This document shows positions 40,920 through 49,335 of a DNA stretch of 64,000 bases, one piece after another. A program made the position numbers and the translations under genes. Below the pieces are notes generated by a model that saw nothing but the letters and a program-made list of their open reading frames with translations, was not told the DNA's origin and made no database searches. Origin of the DNA: Perlucidibaca wandonensis (GTDB taxonomy: Bacteria > Pseudomonadota > Gammaproteobacteria > Pseudomonadales > Moraxellaceae); contig NZ_JBHTIT010000001.1 of NCBI RefSeq assembly GCF_042677145.1, positions 1,922,001 through 1,986,000 on the forward strand, given 5' to 3'. Position 1 is the first letter of the stretch. Every line of letters starts with the position of its first letter.

Positions 40920-41780
40920 ATGAGTGACTGTCAGGCGCTAGCGCCTATCGCAGTGACCGTTCCAGGCGTAAACCTGGGTTCGTATATTCAAGCTGCTAAC
41001 CGCGTTGCGGTGCTGTCGGCGGATGAAGAGCGCACGCTCGCCGAGCGCTTTCATGACGAGCAAGACCTCGACGCCGCCCGCCAGCTGGTGTTGGCACATC
41101 TACGCTTTGTTGTGCACATAGCCAAAAGCTACTCTGGCTATGGCTTGCCGCAGGCCGACTTGATTCAAGAAGGCAATATCGGCCTGATGAAGGCAGTGAA
41201 GCGCTTCGACCCCACTATGGGCGTGCGACTGGTGTCGTTTGCAGTGCATTGGATCAAAGCTGAGATTCACGAATACGTGATCAAAAACTGGCGTATCGTG
41301 AAAATCGCCACCACAAAAGCGCAGCGCAAATTATTTTTCAACCTGCGCTCGATGAAAAAGTCCTCAGCCAACCTGACGCTGGCCGAAGCTGAAGCCATCG
41401 CGACCGACCTCAACGTCAGCACACGCGATGTGATTGAGATGGAAGGCCGTTTGCTGTCTTTCGATGCGCCTATCGATGGCAGTCCAGACGATGACGACGA
41501 ACGCGCGAGCCGTGCGCCAATTCATTATCTTGAAGACAAGCGCTACGACCCAGCGATGCAAATCGAGGCGTCAGACTTTGAGAGCAATAACAGCGAGCGT
41601 TTAATGGCCGCGCTAGACACGCTCGATGACCGCAGCAAAGCCATTTTGGCGCGCCGTTGGTTGAGCGAGAAAAAAGCCACACTACATGAACTGGCCGCTG
41701 AATTTGGCATCTCTGCTGAGCGCATCCGCCAGCTAGAAAAAAATGCCATGGATAAAGTTCGCGCCGTGCTTATGGCTTAA
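40920..41780 (+). CDS. rpoH: RNA polymerase sigma-32 (heat shock) factor
   Basis: The 286-residue protein has region 2 signatures (L-I-Q-E-G-N-I-G-L-M-K-A-V-K-R-F-D-P), V-S-F-A-V-H-W-I-K-A-E-I and the RpoH box-type stretch Q-R-K-L-F-F-N-L-R. Region 4 has L-H-E-L-A-A-E-F-G-I-S-A-E-R-I-R-Q-L-E. GGAGG lies 11 bases before the ATG, which is long spacing. A five-codon frame (ATG at 40910, stop at 40925-40927) overlaps the start. It follows ftsX, as in most gammaproteobacteria. Confidence 0.97.
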   Translation: MSDCQALAPIAVTVPGVNLGSYIQAANRVAVLSADEERTLAERFHDEQDLDAARQLVLAHLRFVVHIAKSYSGYGLPQADLIQEGNIGLMKAVKRFDPTMGVRLVSFAVHWIKAEIHEYVIKNWRIVKIATTKAQRKLFFNLRSMKKSSANLTLAEAEAIATDLNVSTRDVIEMEGRLLSFDAPIDGSPDDDDERASRAPIHYLEDKRYDPAMQIEASDFESNNSERLMAALDTLDDRSKAILARRWLSEKKATLHELAAEFGISAERIRQLEKNAMDKVRAVLMA

Positions 41781-41789
41781 GCACAGCAA

Positions 41790-42170
41790 ATGAACTGGCT
41801 CTCGCTCGCGGCAATCAATCTCACCCTGTGTATCGCCACTGGCGCGTTTGCCGCACATGGCCTGAAAGCTCGCCTGAGCGTGGAGCAAATGGCTTGGTGG
41901 CAAACCGCTGTTGGTTATCACACCACACACGCGCTCGGCCTGTTAGCCATCGGCATTCTATTGCGCTTTAGCCCTTCGCTAAGCCCTAGCCTGCCCGCTG
42001 CCGGCCTCAATACTTCAGCTCTATTGCTGCAACTAGGCATTGTGATTTTTTCTGGCTCGCTTTACGCCATGGCATTGGGCGCACCACGCTGGTTTGGTGC
42101 CATCACACCCATTGGCGGTTTAGCCTTTATGGCCGGCTGGCTCTGGCTAGCTTGGGCAGTAAGCAAATGA
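41790..42170 (+). CDS. DUF423 inner-membrane protein
   Basis: The 126-residue protein has four hydrophobic helices and the DUF423 features G-A-F-A-A-H-G-L-K, the W-x-T-A-x-x-Y-H stretch, and F-S-G-S-L-Y near residue 90. The function of the family is unknown. It is nine bases after rpoH and overlaps thiS by 4 bases (ATGA). Confidence 0.9.
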   Translation: MNWLSLAAINLTLCIATGAFAAHGLKARLSVEQMAWWQTAVGYHTTHALGLLAIGILLRFSPSLSPSLPAAGLNTSALLLQLGIVIFSGSLYAMALGAPRWFGAITPIGGLAFMAGWLWLAWAVSK

Positions 42171-42367
42171 ATATTCGTCTTAATGGTGAGTCGCTTACCA
42201 TGTCTGCTGGCAGCACGATTAGCGACCTGCTAGCCGCACAAGACCTAGTTGGCAAGCGTATCGCCGTAGAATGTAACGGCGAAATCGTGCCCCGCAGCCA
42301 GCACTCCAACCATACCTTGCAGCCGAATGATGCCATCGAAATTGTCCACGCCATCGGCGGCGGTTGA
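42167..42367 (+). CDS. thiS: Sulfur carrier protein ThiS
   Basis: ThiS is the ubiquitin-fold sulfur donor for the thiazole half of thiamine. The 66-residue protein ends in the obligatory Gly-Gly (here A-I-G-G-G). The ATG at 42167 lies in the preceding stop (ATGA), and the stop overlaps the next start (TGATG). Its partner thiG is about 1.2 kb away, separated by two unrelated genes. Confidence 0.93.
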   Translation: MNIRLNGESLTMSAGSTISDLLAAQDLVGKRIAVECNGEIVPRSQHSNHTLQPNDAIEIVHAIGGG

Positions 42368-42876
42368 TGGATGTTCTAGTCGGCGTAGATTGGTTAACGC
42401 CTAGTCTGATTGTGCTCTCATTGCTGCTGATTATTGCCGGCATGATCGGCATGGTACTGCCCGCAATTCCGGGGCCACCCATCCTGCTCATGGGTTTATT
42501 TACCGCCGCTTGGGCCGAAAACTTTCACTATGTTGGTAGCGGCACGCTGATTATTCTGGCGCTGCTATGTGTTGCTGCTGTCGCGCTCGACTTCATTGCC
42601 GGGGCGCTCGGAGCTAAACGCAGTGGCGCTTCTCGAGCCGCAGTCATCGGCGCCTTACTTGGCGCGATTTTGGGTTTGTTTTTATTCCCGCTAGGGCTGA
42701 TTTTCGGGCCCTTTGTGGGCGCGATGATTGGTGAGTTATCTACCGGTCGGCCGTGGCAACAAGCCAGTCGCGCTGGCTGGGGCGCGACTATCGGCATGCT
42801 CATTGGCATCGTCGCCAAACTCGTCATTGGCCTAATAATGATTACGCTATTTATCTCTATGCGCGTGCTCAATTAA
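42367..42876 (+). CDS. DUF456 membrane protein
   Basis: The 169-residue product is almost wholly hydrophobic, with four or five helices and several Gly-rich faces (V-L-P-A-I-P-G-P-P near residue 30, G-A-L-G-A-K-R-S-G-A-S near 80). These are DUF456 features; function unknown. It is coupled to thiS by TGATG overlap, and convergent with the lipocalin gene. Confidence 0.85.
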   Translation: MDVLVGVDWLTPSLIVLSLLLIIAGMIGMVLPAIPGPPILLMGLFTAAWAENFHYVGSGTLIILALLCVAAVALDFIAGALGAKRSGASRAAVIGALLGAILGLFLFPLGLIFGPFVGAMIGELSTGRPWQQASRAGWGATIGMLIGIVAKLVIGLIMITLFISMRVLN

Positions 42877-42897
42877 GCCGATGCTCAGCCTCAAGCC

Positions 42898-43437
42898 TCA
42901 AGGCAGCGGCTGAGTTTGTAGCGTTTTTTGCAAAGCCTCGGTGTTAAATCCGAGGCTTTGTGCTTTCTGAACTAGTTCATTGAAAGTCGCTTCAGGTAGC
43001 TCAGGCGTGCGCGAGAGCATCCACAAATAGCCACGGTCGGGTGCGCCAACTAAAGCCCATTGATAATCTGAGTCGAGCGCAAGCACGTAGTAGTCACCGT
43101 AAAATGGCCAAAAGAAGCTCACACGCAAACGCGCATTACCGGAATTCGCCACTACCTTGGCCGTGCCTTCGGCAGATATGATCTCGCCATTAGCTTGGCG
43201 GCAGCGGTTTAGCACAGCAATATCGTCACCCTTTTCGCTATACCGCGCCATGACATCGCCGGCACAGTCGGTTTGGAAACGATTGGGTAAGCGCGCGACC
43301 TCATACCAATCGCCGCTGTAGCGCTCGAGATCTACCGCAGCCACAGTGGCTAATGGCGGATGATTGCTGCATGCGCTAAGTGCAATGACTGCCAATGCGG
43401 TTACAACTGGCCTTACCCATACGGAAATAATGCTCAT
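42898..43437 (-). CDS. blc: Bacterial lipocalin lipoprotein (Blc-like)
   Basis: The 179-residue lipoprotein has a signal with lipobox L-S-A-C and the lipocalin motif Y-S-G-D-W-Y-E-V-A-R-L-P-N-R-F-Q. W-x-L-V-G-x-P-D-R-x-Y-L-W and L-S-R-T-P complete the barrel. Blc proteins sit in the outer membrane and bind lipids. The ATG at 43437 has AGAGAAAG before it. The gene interrupts the thiS-thiG order and has an 11-bp hairpin near its 3' end. Confidence 0.93.
   Translation of the reverse strand: MSIISVWVRPVVTALAVIALSACSNHPPLATVAAVDLERYSGDWYEVARLPNRFQTDCAGDVMARYSEKGDDIAVLNRCRQANGEIISAEGTAKVVANSGNARLRVSFFWPFYGDYYVLALDSDYQWALVGAPDRGYLWMLSRTPELPEATFNELVQKAQSLGFNTEALQKTLQTQPLP
42931..42960. repeat. Strong 11-bp hairpin inside the lipocalin gene
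   Basis: CAAAGCCTCGG and its exact complement flank an 8-base loop within the last 60 bases of the lipocalin coding region. No T run follows on either strand. It may protect the transcript's 3' end or slow convergent transcription. Confidence 0.55.
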
Positions 43438-43580
43438 ATCTTTCTCTTTTTCATAATGTTTTCGGCTCAGACAAGGCTTATATATACGCGATTGCTCAGC
43501 AACTAAACATGCCATAGCTTTGTAGTGGCCGCACTTAGGCTCGAGACGTACAATAGCGCTTTCTACGCTGGAGCTTGATC

Positions 43581-44363
43581 ATGTCGGATGCTTTTTTACT
43601 CGCTGGCCGCACGTTTCACTCACGCTTACTGGTCGGCACTGGCAAATATAAAGACATGACCGAGACCGCCGAGGCCATTGCCGCCAGTGGTGCTGAAATA
43701 GTCACCGTGGCTGTACGGCGCACGAATATCGGCCAAACGCCTGGCGAACCAAACTTGCTCGATGTCATTTCGCCCGACCGCTACACCATTTTGCCCAATA
43801 CCGCTGGCTGCTACAGCGCCGAAGAAGCCGTGCGAACCTGTCGCTTGGCACGTGAATTACTCGACGATCATAAACTCGTGAAGCTAGAGGTTTTGGGCGA
43901 CCAGAAAACTCTTTACCCAAACATGCCTGAAACCTTAAAAGCCGCAGAAACATTGATTAAAGAAGGCTTTGAAGTCATGGTTTATTGCAATGACGACCCC
44001 ATTGCGGCGCGACTTCTAGCTGAAATGGGTTGTGTCGCGGTGATGCCTTTAGGCTCGTTGATCGGCTCAGGACTGGGCATTGTCAATCCGTACAATCTGC
44101 GCATTATTCTGGAAGAGGCAACGGTGCCCGTGCTCATTGATGCTGGCGTTGGTACAGCATCGGATGCCGCTGTCGCGATGGAGCTAGGCGCTGCCGGTGT
44201 ACTCATGAACACCGCCATTGCCGCAGCAGGCAAACCGGTGCTGATGGCTTCGGCAATGAAAAAAGCGGTCGAAGCCGGACGTGAGGCATTTTTAGCCGAA
44301 CGTATGCCGCGCAAGCTTTACGCCAGCGCGTCTAGCCCACTTGATGGCATGGCGTTTCGCTAA
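43581..44363 (+). CDS. thiG: Thiazole synthase ThiG
   Basis: ThiG builds the thiazole phosphate from deoxyxylulose phosphate, dehydroglycine/iminoglycine and ThiS-thiocarboxylate. The 260-residue TIM-barrel has G-T-G-K-Y, V-K-L-E-V-L-G-D (Schiff-base lysine) and D-A-G-V-G-T-A-S-D near the phosphate site. The ATG at 43581 has GGAGC upstream. It is read alone here, with trmB further downstream. Confidence 0.97.
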   Translation: MSDAFLLAGRTFHSRLLVGTGKYKDMTETAEAIAASGAEIVTVAVRRTNIGQTPGEPNLLDVISPDRYTILPNTAGCYSAEEAVRTCRLARELLDDHKLVKLEVLGDQKTLYPNMPETLKAAETLIKEGFEVMVYCNDDPIAARLLAEMGCVAVMPLGSLIGSGLGIVNPYNLRIILEEATVPVLIDAGVGTASDAAVAMELGAAGVLMNTAIAAAGKPVLMASAMKKAVEAGREAFLAERMPRKLYASASSPLDGMAFR

Positions 44364-44376
44364 GCCTCAAACCGCC

Positions 44377-45297
44377 TCAGCAAATATCTATGCGATAGCC
44401 AGCCTGCGGTAAATGCACATGCACAACGCCTAAGGCTGGCGTCTCGCGAGCAATGATAAAGCGCTCATCACTTACTCCAACCAACACACCTTCGGTGGGG
44501 TCTTTCGCGTAATCGGCTGGGCTGATGCGCACGCGCTGGCCAATTCGCGCATCTACTTTTTGATCAGCGGCAATAGCACGAGGCTCGGCGTTTTTGGCAG
44601 CTAGCAGCGCAGCATCACCCGAGATTTCCACACTCACGCCCTCACCAAATGCACCCATGCGATCCATCCAAGCATTAGCTTTCGGAAAGTCATTTAGCAA
44701 GGATGACTGACCGATATCGCGCAGAAACCACAAGCTGTGATACGTGGAAAAGTCAGCATGATGCGGCGCATCACCAAACAAAAAGTCCTGATTTTGCAAA
44801 CGTGCCTCGGTGGCCACTAAATGCTTGCGCACCACCGACTTTGCCGCGCTAGGTGGCGCACTGCGAACACTGCTAGTGCGGCCGATCTGAATACGGTCAG
44901 CAAAAAATCGTACGATGGCCTTCAGCGTCATTTCGCGCCAAACAGTTTTCGCCAATGCCCATGAGCCAGCAGCAAACAAGACCGCAAAAAAAATCTTCAC
45001 ATCAGTATGACGAGCATAGGCTTGCTCATCCTCGCCCGCACGCGCCAAGTTAATATCTGGTTTCCCCGACAATCGCGCAATTTCATGGGAAATGATCGCT
45101 GTATCGCAGAAGATGTCTGCACCAACTTGCATCACAGGCACTTTTCGATAGCCGCCTGTGAGCAGCTCAAGCTCAGGCCGTGGCGGTGCCGACTCAACGC
45201 GCACCGACTGCCACTCAAGCCCTGAATAACCCAGCATGCTGCGCACTTTTTGTGAAAATGGCGACAGAAAGTAGTGGTGCAAAATGAGTGTGGGCAT
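44377..45297 (-). CDS. Glutathione S-transferase-like protein with C-terminal extension
   Basis: The 306-residue protein has an N-terminal thioredoxin-fold GST domain (H-H-Y-F-L-S-P-F-S-Q-K-V-R, K-V-P-V-M-Q-V-G-A-D) and a helical GST C domain. After about residue 225 an extra ~80-residue, largely beta-type tail follows, longer than standard ~210-residue GSTs. The ATG at 45297 is chosen by family alignment from memory. It is convergent with thiG and 17 bases after the DUF1275 gene. Confidence 0.85.
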   Translation of the reverse strand: MPTLILHHYFLSPFSQKVRSMLGYSGLEWQSVRVESAPPRPELELLTGGYRKVPVMQVGADIFCDTAIISHEIARLSGKPDINLARAGEDEQAYARHTDVKIFFAVLFAAGSWALAKTVWREMTLKAIVRFFADRIQIGRTSSVRSAPPSAAKSVVRKHLVATEARLQNQDFLFGDAPHHADFSTYHSLWFLRDIGQSSLLNDFPKANAWMDRMGAFGEGVSVEISGDAALLAAKNAEPRAIAADQKVDARIGQRVRISPADYAKDPTEGVLVGVSDERFIIARETPALGVVHVHLPQAGYRIDIC

Positions 45298-45314
45298 AAA
45301 AAACTCGGGCAATG

Positions 45315-45965
45315 TTAAGAGGGTCGGAGCAGCACACGATACATCGCGGCCAAACAAAAACACAGCAGCGCAGGCAGCAGCAAGGTGAGCAGACCCACGC
45401 TTAAATATAGTTTGGCACCAATAATACCGCCACTAATAAAGCCCGCGATGATGAGGCCAAACAAGCGCGCTTTACGGGCATCAAAGCGCTTTCCGCGCAG
45501 CCAGCCACCAAGCATTAAGCCGAGGTCGGTGAAGATGCCGGTGACATGCGTAGTACGAACGATGGCGTTGCTGTAATGCGTGGCGAGCGCGTTCTGTAAG
45601 CCGCAGGCAGCCGAAGCAAAATACACACCAAAGTTATAGCCTTTGCTAAGCGCCATGAATGCTACAAGCAGAAAAATACCTTCGACGATCAGCAGCTCGT
45701 CATAGTGGCGCCCTGCACGTACATCGCGACCACTCAGCACCACGCCAGATAGTGCTGAGCCACAGACAAAGCTGATTATCACAAAGGTTAAATGCAGGAC
45801 TTCAGCGCCTGACTGCCAAACGCTTACGCCTAGCCAGGAGGCAGTGCCTGATAAATGTGATAACGCATGCGGCGCCACGCCCATCACCCCTACGGCATTG
45901 ACGATACCCGCCAACAAGGCCAAGGAAAATGCACCGTACTCAATCCATCGCGGCAATCGCTTCAC
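45315..45965 (-). CDS. YoaK-family (DUF1275) membrane protein
   Basis: The 216-residue protein has six hydrophobic helices and the DUF1275 signature C-G-L-Q-N-A-L-A-T-H-Y-S-N-A-I-V-R-T-T-H-V-T-G. Function unknown. It is co-directional with the GST-like gene and divergent from trmB. Confidence 0.92.
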   Translation of the reverse strand: MKRLPRWIEYGAFSLALLAGIVNAVGVMGVAPHALSHLSGTASWLGVSVWQSGAEVLHLTFVIISFVCGSALSGVVLSGRDVRAGRHYDELLIVEGIFLLVAFMALSKGYNFGVYFASAACGLQNALATHYSNAIVRTTHVTGIFTDLGLMLGGWLRGKRFDARKARLFGLIIAGFISGGIIGAKLYLSVGLLTLLLPALLCFCLAAMYRVLLRPS

Positions 45966-46059
45966 ACATCATCTCCTACTACAGCGCACGCAAACCCTTG
46001 GTGTGGCTAGTCTAAGTTCCGTACAATCACGCACAGTTATTATTCATCGAGTGTATGGC

Positions 46060-46758
46060 ATGAGCGAGTCTCCAGCGCGACCTTTTACTGATCGCATCAA
46101 AACCTTTATGCCGCGCACATCGCCGCTTAACACCTCGCAAAAGCAAGGGATGAGCGATTTTGCGCCAAAAATGCAACTCACGTTGGCGCAAGGAAAGCTC
46201 AATCCGGAAGCCATCTTTGGTCGCCGAGCACCACTCACTATCGAGATTGGTTTTGGCATGGGCCAGACGCTGATTGAAATGGCTCAGGCCGCTCCTGAGC
46301 GCGACTTTATTGGTATAGAAATTCACAAGCCTGGCGTCGCTCAGCTCTGCTTCGATGCCGGCACTCAAGGCGTGACTAATCTCCGTTATTACAGCGAAGA
46401 TGCCGTATCAGTGCTGGAGCAGGCCATCGAGCCGGGAAGCGTAGATACCGTTCAGCTGTTTTTCCCTGACCCGTGGCAAAAAGCACGGCATCATAAGCGC
46501 CGCTTTGTACGACCAGACCTCATTGAGCTGGTGCGTCAAACTTTGAGCGTTGGCGGTCGCTTTCATATGGCCACCGACTGGGCACCTTATGCCGAATGGA
46601 TGCTTGAACACATGGAGGCTGCAGCAGGCTTTAACAATGCCCATGCACCTGGTGAATACATGCCGCGACCAGCGTGGCGCCCACTGACGAAGTTTGAGCA
46701 GCGTGGCCATGATCAAGGCCACGGTGTCTGGGATCTCATTTATGTCCGAGTCGACTAA
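46060..46758 (+). CDS. trmB: tRNA (guanine-N(7)-)-methyltransferase
   Basis: TrmB makes m7G46 in tRNA. The 232-residue protein has E-I-G-F-G-M-G (SAM site), I-G-I-E-I-H-K-P-G-V, and the conserved F-F-P-D-P-W-Q-K-A-R-H-H-K-R-R. The true start is the ATG at 46060; the frame extends upstream into the divergent DUF1275 gene. Its last 17 bases overlap the next gene. Confidence 0.96.
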   Translation: MSESPARPFTDRIKTFMPRTSPLNTSQKQGMSDFAPKMQLTLAQGKLNPEAIFGRRAPLTIEIGFGMGQTLIEMAQAAPERDFIGIEIHKPGVAQLCFDAGTQGVTNLRYYSEDAVSVLEQAIEPGSVDTVQLFFPDPWQKARHHKRRFVRPDLIELVRQTLSVGGRFHMATDWAPYAEWMLEHMEAAAGFNNAHAPGEYMPRPAWRPLTKFEQRGHDQGHGVWDLIYVRVD

Positions 46759-47527
46759 CACACCATACATTCCGCTTAGCGCCAGCGAGGCTGCCGCACA
46801 AAAACCACTCACTGGCGGCAACTGGGCCGATTGGCTACTGCTTGTTTTAGCCTTGTTCTCGGTAGCACTGCTAGCCTGGGAAAGCTGGGGCCCAGTGACA
46901 CCAGAGCAAAGTGAAGCCATCATCTTGGCTGACTACAGCATCTGTGGGCTGTTCTTTTTAAACTTCATGTGGCGCTGGCGTGAAGAAAAATGGGCGCTCG
47001 GTTTTGTCGGTCGTAATTGGTACGACGTGCTCGGCATGATCCCAGTCTCCGACCCCGCCCTGCGTAGCTTCCGTTTAATTCGCGTGGTGATTTTATTGGC
47101 TCGGATGGGCGTCGCCGCTGACCGAGTCATTGGTGAAGACTTCACTTATCGACTGGTCAATCGCTTCAAGCAAGGCATCGTGCAAGCCATCAGCGGCACT
47201 GTCACTGTTGCTGTATTAAATGAAGTCGCCGACGTGCTTGTGAAAGGTACTTACACGCAAAATATCGCACGGGCATTAGAAGAAAACCAAAGCGAACTGC
47301 GCGATATGATTCGCGAAAAGCTCCGCGAAGACCCACAAACCGGTCGCTTTAAACGCATGCCGTATTACAACGAAATCATTGAAGGCACGACTGAAACGGC
47401 GCTGCGAGTGATTGAACAAGTGCTGCTCGACCCGCGTACCGATGAACTAGTTGCCGATATGCTGCGCGAAAATATTAATCAAATTCGTCTTGCTGTTGCC
47501 GCCCGAGAGGCTAATAAAAACCAATGA
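46742..47527 (+). CDS. Voltage-sensor-like (ion transporter) membrane protein
   Basis: The 261-residue protein has hydrophobic helices near residues 30-50 and 65-85. A W-Y-D-V-L-G-M-I-P-V stretch (S3-like) follows, then R-S-F-R-L-I-R-V-V-I-L-L-A-R-M (S4-like, with positive residues at regular spacing). No pore or selectivity-filter sequence follows. The rest is a charged helical domain of about 125 residues. It overlaps trmB by 17 bases and the patatin gene by 4 bases. It could be a voltage sensor without its own pore. Confidence 0.72.
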   Translation: MSESTNTPYIPLSASEAAAQKPLTGGNWADWLLLVLALFSVALLAWESWGPVTPEQSEAIILADYSICGLFFLNFMWRWREEKWALGFVGRNWYDVLGMIPVSDPALRSFRLIRVVILLARMGVAADRVIGEDFTYRLVNRFKQGIVQAISGTVTVAVLNEVADVLVKGTYTQNIARALEENQSELRDMIREKLREDPQTGRFKRMPYYNEIIEGTTETALRVIEQVLLDPRTDELVADMLRENINQIRLAVAAREANKNQ

Positions 47528-49317
47528 CCGCGCATGAGCCCGACTATGTTGCGAGCCTAAAGAAAGTAGAAGCGTTTAGCGCCTTGCCCGATGAGGCGCT
47601 GCATGCTTTAGCGATCATGGCGCAACCGCAGCGGCTCATGAGTGGTCAGCGCCTATATCGCGCAGGCGATCCGCCACGCTTCCTGCATGTGCTGGTTCAT
47701 GGCCGCCTGCAGGTGCGCAAAGAGCAGCGCATATTGGGCTATGTGAACCGCTACGAGCTTTTGGGCGAAATGGGCGTGATTGCCGCTGAAGCACGCAATA
47801 GCACAATTTATGCTCAACGCGATTGCCTACTTTTAAACTTGCCTGCCAGCGCTTTTATGGCGTTGATCCGCAGCCATCCAGATACACTGGTCGCACTATC
47901 GCGACTGATTATTTCACGCGGGCGTGATGCGCTTAATCCTCGCCAAAAACAAGCGAATGCCGATGGCGGCACGCTAGCTGTTGTGCCTGCAATCCGCGGC
48001 ATCCCGGCGATGTTGCTAGCTGAAGCACTGACCGGACACATGAGTGGTTGGCCCGAAACTCGCTTAGTCAGCGCCGCGCATATCGACAGCGTATTTGGTG
48101 CGGGCTTTTCGCACACACCCCAAGATGGTAGCGGCGCCGATGTCGCACTTTGCGCTTGGCTCGCCAGCCTAGAACACCAGCATCGCTTCGTGATGTATGT
48201 TGCCGATAATGGCACCGATACTTGGTCTTTACGCTGCTTGCGCCAAGCCGATCGCATCTTGCTAGTGGCCGAGTCTGGGCAAAAACCGCAAGCCACACCC
48301 GTGCTGGAAACATTGCGCGCCGGTGGCTTGGTAGCCCCGATCGAGCTAGTATTATTACGGCCAATGGGCGATGCCGCACCGCACACATTAGAGTGGCTTG
48401 AGGCCACTGGCGCACGCGCACATTATTTTTTACACCCATGGGCCAAACATGAAATAGCCGCCCTCGCCCGGCAAATATCTGGGCGCGGCATAGGCTTGGT
48501 ATTAGGCGGTGGCGGCGCTCGTGGCTTCGCGCATATCGGCTTGATAAAAGCACTAGAGCAACTTGGCATCCCAGTCGATGTCGTCGGCGGCACTAGCATG
48601 GGCGCCTTTGTTGCCGCGCTCCTAGCTTGCGGCTTCGATAGCACCGAAATGATTCACATCGCCCACGAAACCTTTGTCGCGCGAAACTACCTCAACGACT
48701 ACACCCTGCCGAAGGTTTCGCTTATCCGTGGCGAGCGTTTTCATCAGCGGCTAATGACCATTTTTGGCGAACGCCGCATTGAAGAATTGCGCCGCACCTA
48801 CTACTGCATTTCCACCAACCTCACTACTGGTATGCCTGGCATTCATGACAGCGGGCCGCTAGGTAGCTGGGTCGGCACCAGCATGTGTGTGCCCGGCGTC
48901 GCGCCGCCCATTGCCTTCGAGGGCGAACTTTTGTGTGATGGCGGCGTGGTCAATAATCTACCCACTGATGTCATGGCGCAGCTCGAGCGCGGCGTCATCA
49001 TTGCCTGCAATGTTGGTAGTGTTGGCGATATGGCCGCACCTGGTGCCGGCATGAATGAGCCAGATCAAAGTGCCTTATTGCATTGGAAAAGCGAAGGCCA
49101 GCCGCCGAGCTTGAGTGAGATTTTGATGCGCACAGCAACACTGACCAGCGACACGATTACGCTACAAGCATCGATAGATCGCGCCGATACCTATTTGCGC
49201 ATGCCCATCGATGATATTGGTATGTTTGAGTGGTTACGCATGGATGAGCTGGTGCAGCGCGGCTATGAACATGGCCTGGAAGTGCTGACACCACTCCGTG
49301 AAAAGCTACTGCGTTAA
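47524..49317 (+). CDS. cNMP-binding patatin-like phospholipase (NTE/RssA type)
   Basis: The 597-residue protein has an N-terminal cyclic-nucleotide-binding domain (about residues 10-130, with L-G-E-M-G-V and A-R-N-S-T-I-Y), a middle domain (about 150-310), and a C-terminal patatin domain. The patatin domain shows the oxyanion loop G-G-G-G-A-R-G-F near 326, the nucleophile G-T-S-M-G (about 356-360) and the D-G-G dyad near 471. This is the neuropathy-target-esterase layout. It is coupled to the voltage-sensor-like gene by ATGA overlap. Confidence 0.92.
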   Translation: MTAHEPDYVASLKKVEAFSALPDEALHALAIMAQPQRLMSGQRLYRAGDPPRFLHVLVHGRLQVRKEQRILGYVNRYELLGEMGVIAAEARNSTIYAQRDCLLLNLPASAFMALIRSHPDTLVALSRLIISRGRDALNPRQKQANADGGTLAVVPAIRGIPAMLLAEALTGHMSGWPETRLVSAAHIDSVFGAGFSHTPQDGSGADVALCAWLASLEHQHRFVMYVADNGTDTWSLRCLRQADRILLVAESGQKPQATPVLETLRAGGLVAPIELVLLRPMGDAAPHTLEWLEATGARAHYFLHPWAKHEIAALARQISGRGIGLVLGGGGARGFAHIGLIKALEQLGIPVDVVGGTSMGAFVAALLACGFDSTEMIHIAHETFVARNYLNDYTLPKVSLIRGERFHQRLMTIFGERRIEELRRTYYCISTNLTTGMPGIHDSGPLGSWVGTSMCVPGVAPPIAFEGELLCDGGVVNNLPTDVMAQLERGVIIACNVGSVGDMAAPGAGMNEPDQSALLHWKSEGQPPSLSEILMRTATLTSDTITLQASIDRADTYLRMPIDDIGMFEWLRMDELVQRGYEHGLEVLTPLREKLLR

Positions 49318-49335
49318 AACGGGGACTCGGCGTAT

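Noticed and set aside
45844..46059. N-terminal extension of trmB by 72 codons
   Set aside because: It overlaps the divergent DUF1275 gene and lies outside the TrmB family domain; the ATG at 46060 matches family starts.
47814..48407. 197-codon minus-strand frame inside the patatin gene
   Set aside because: It is antisense to well-conserved cNMP-binding and linker domains and shows no domain of its own.
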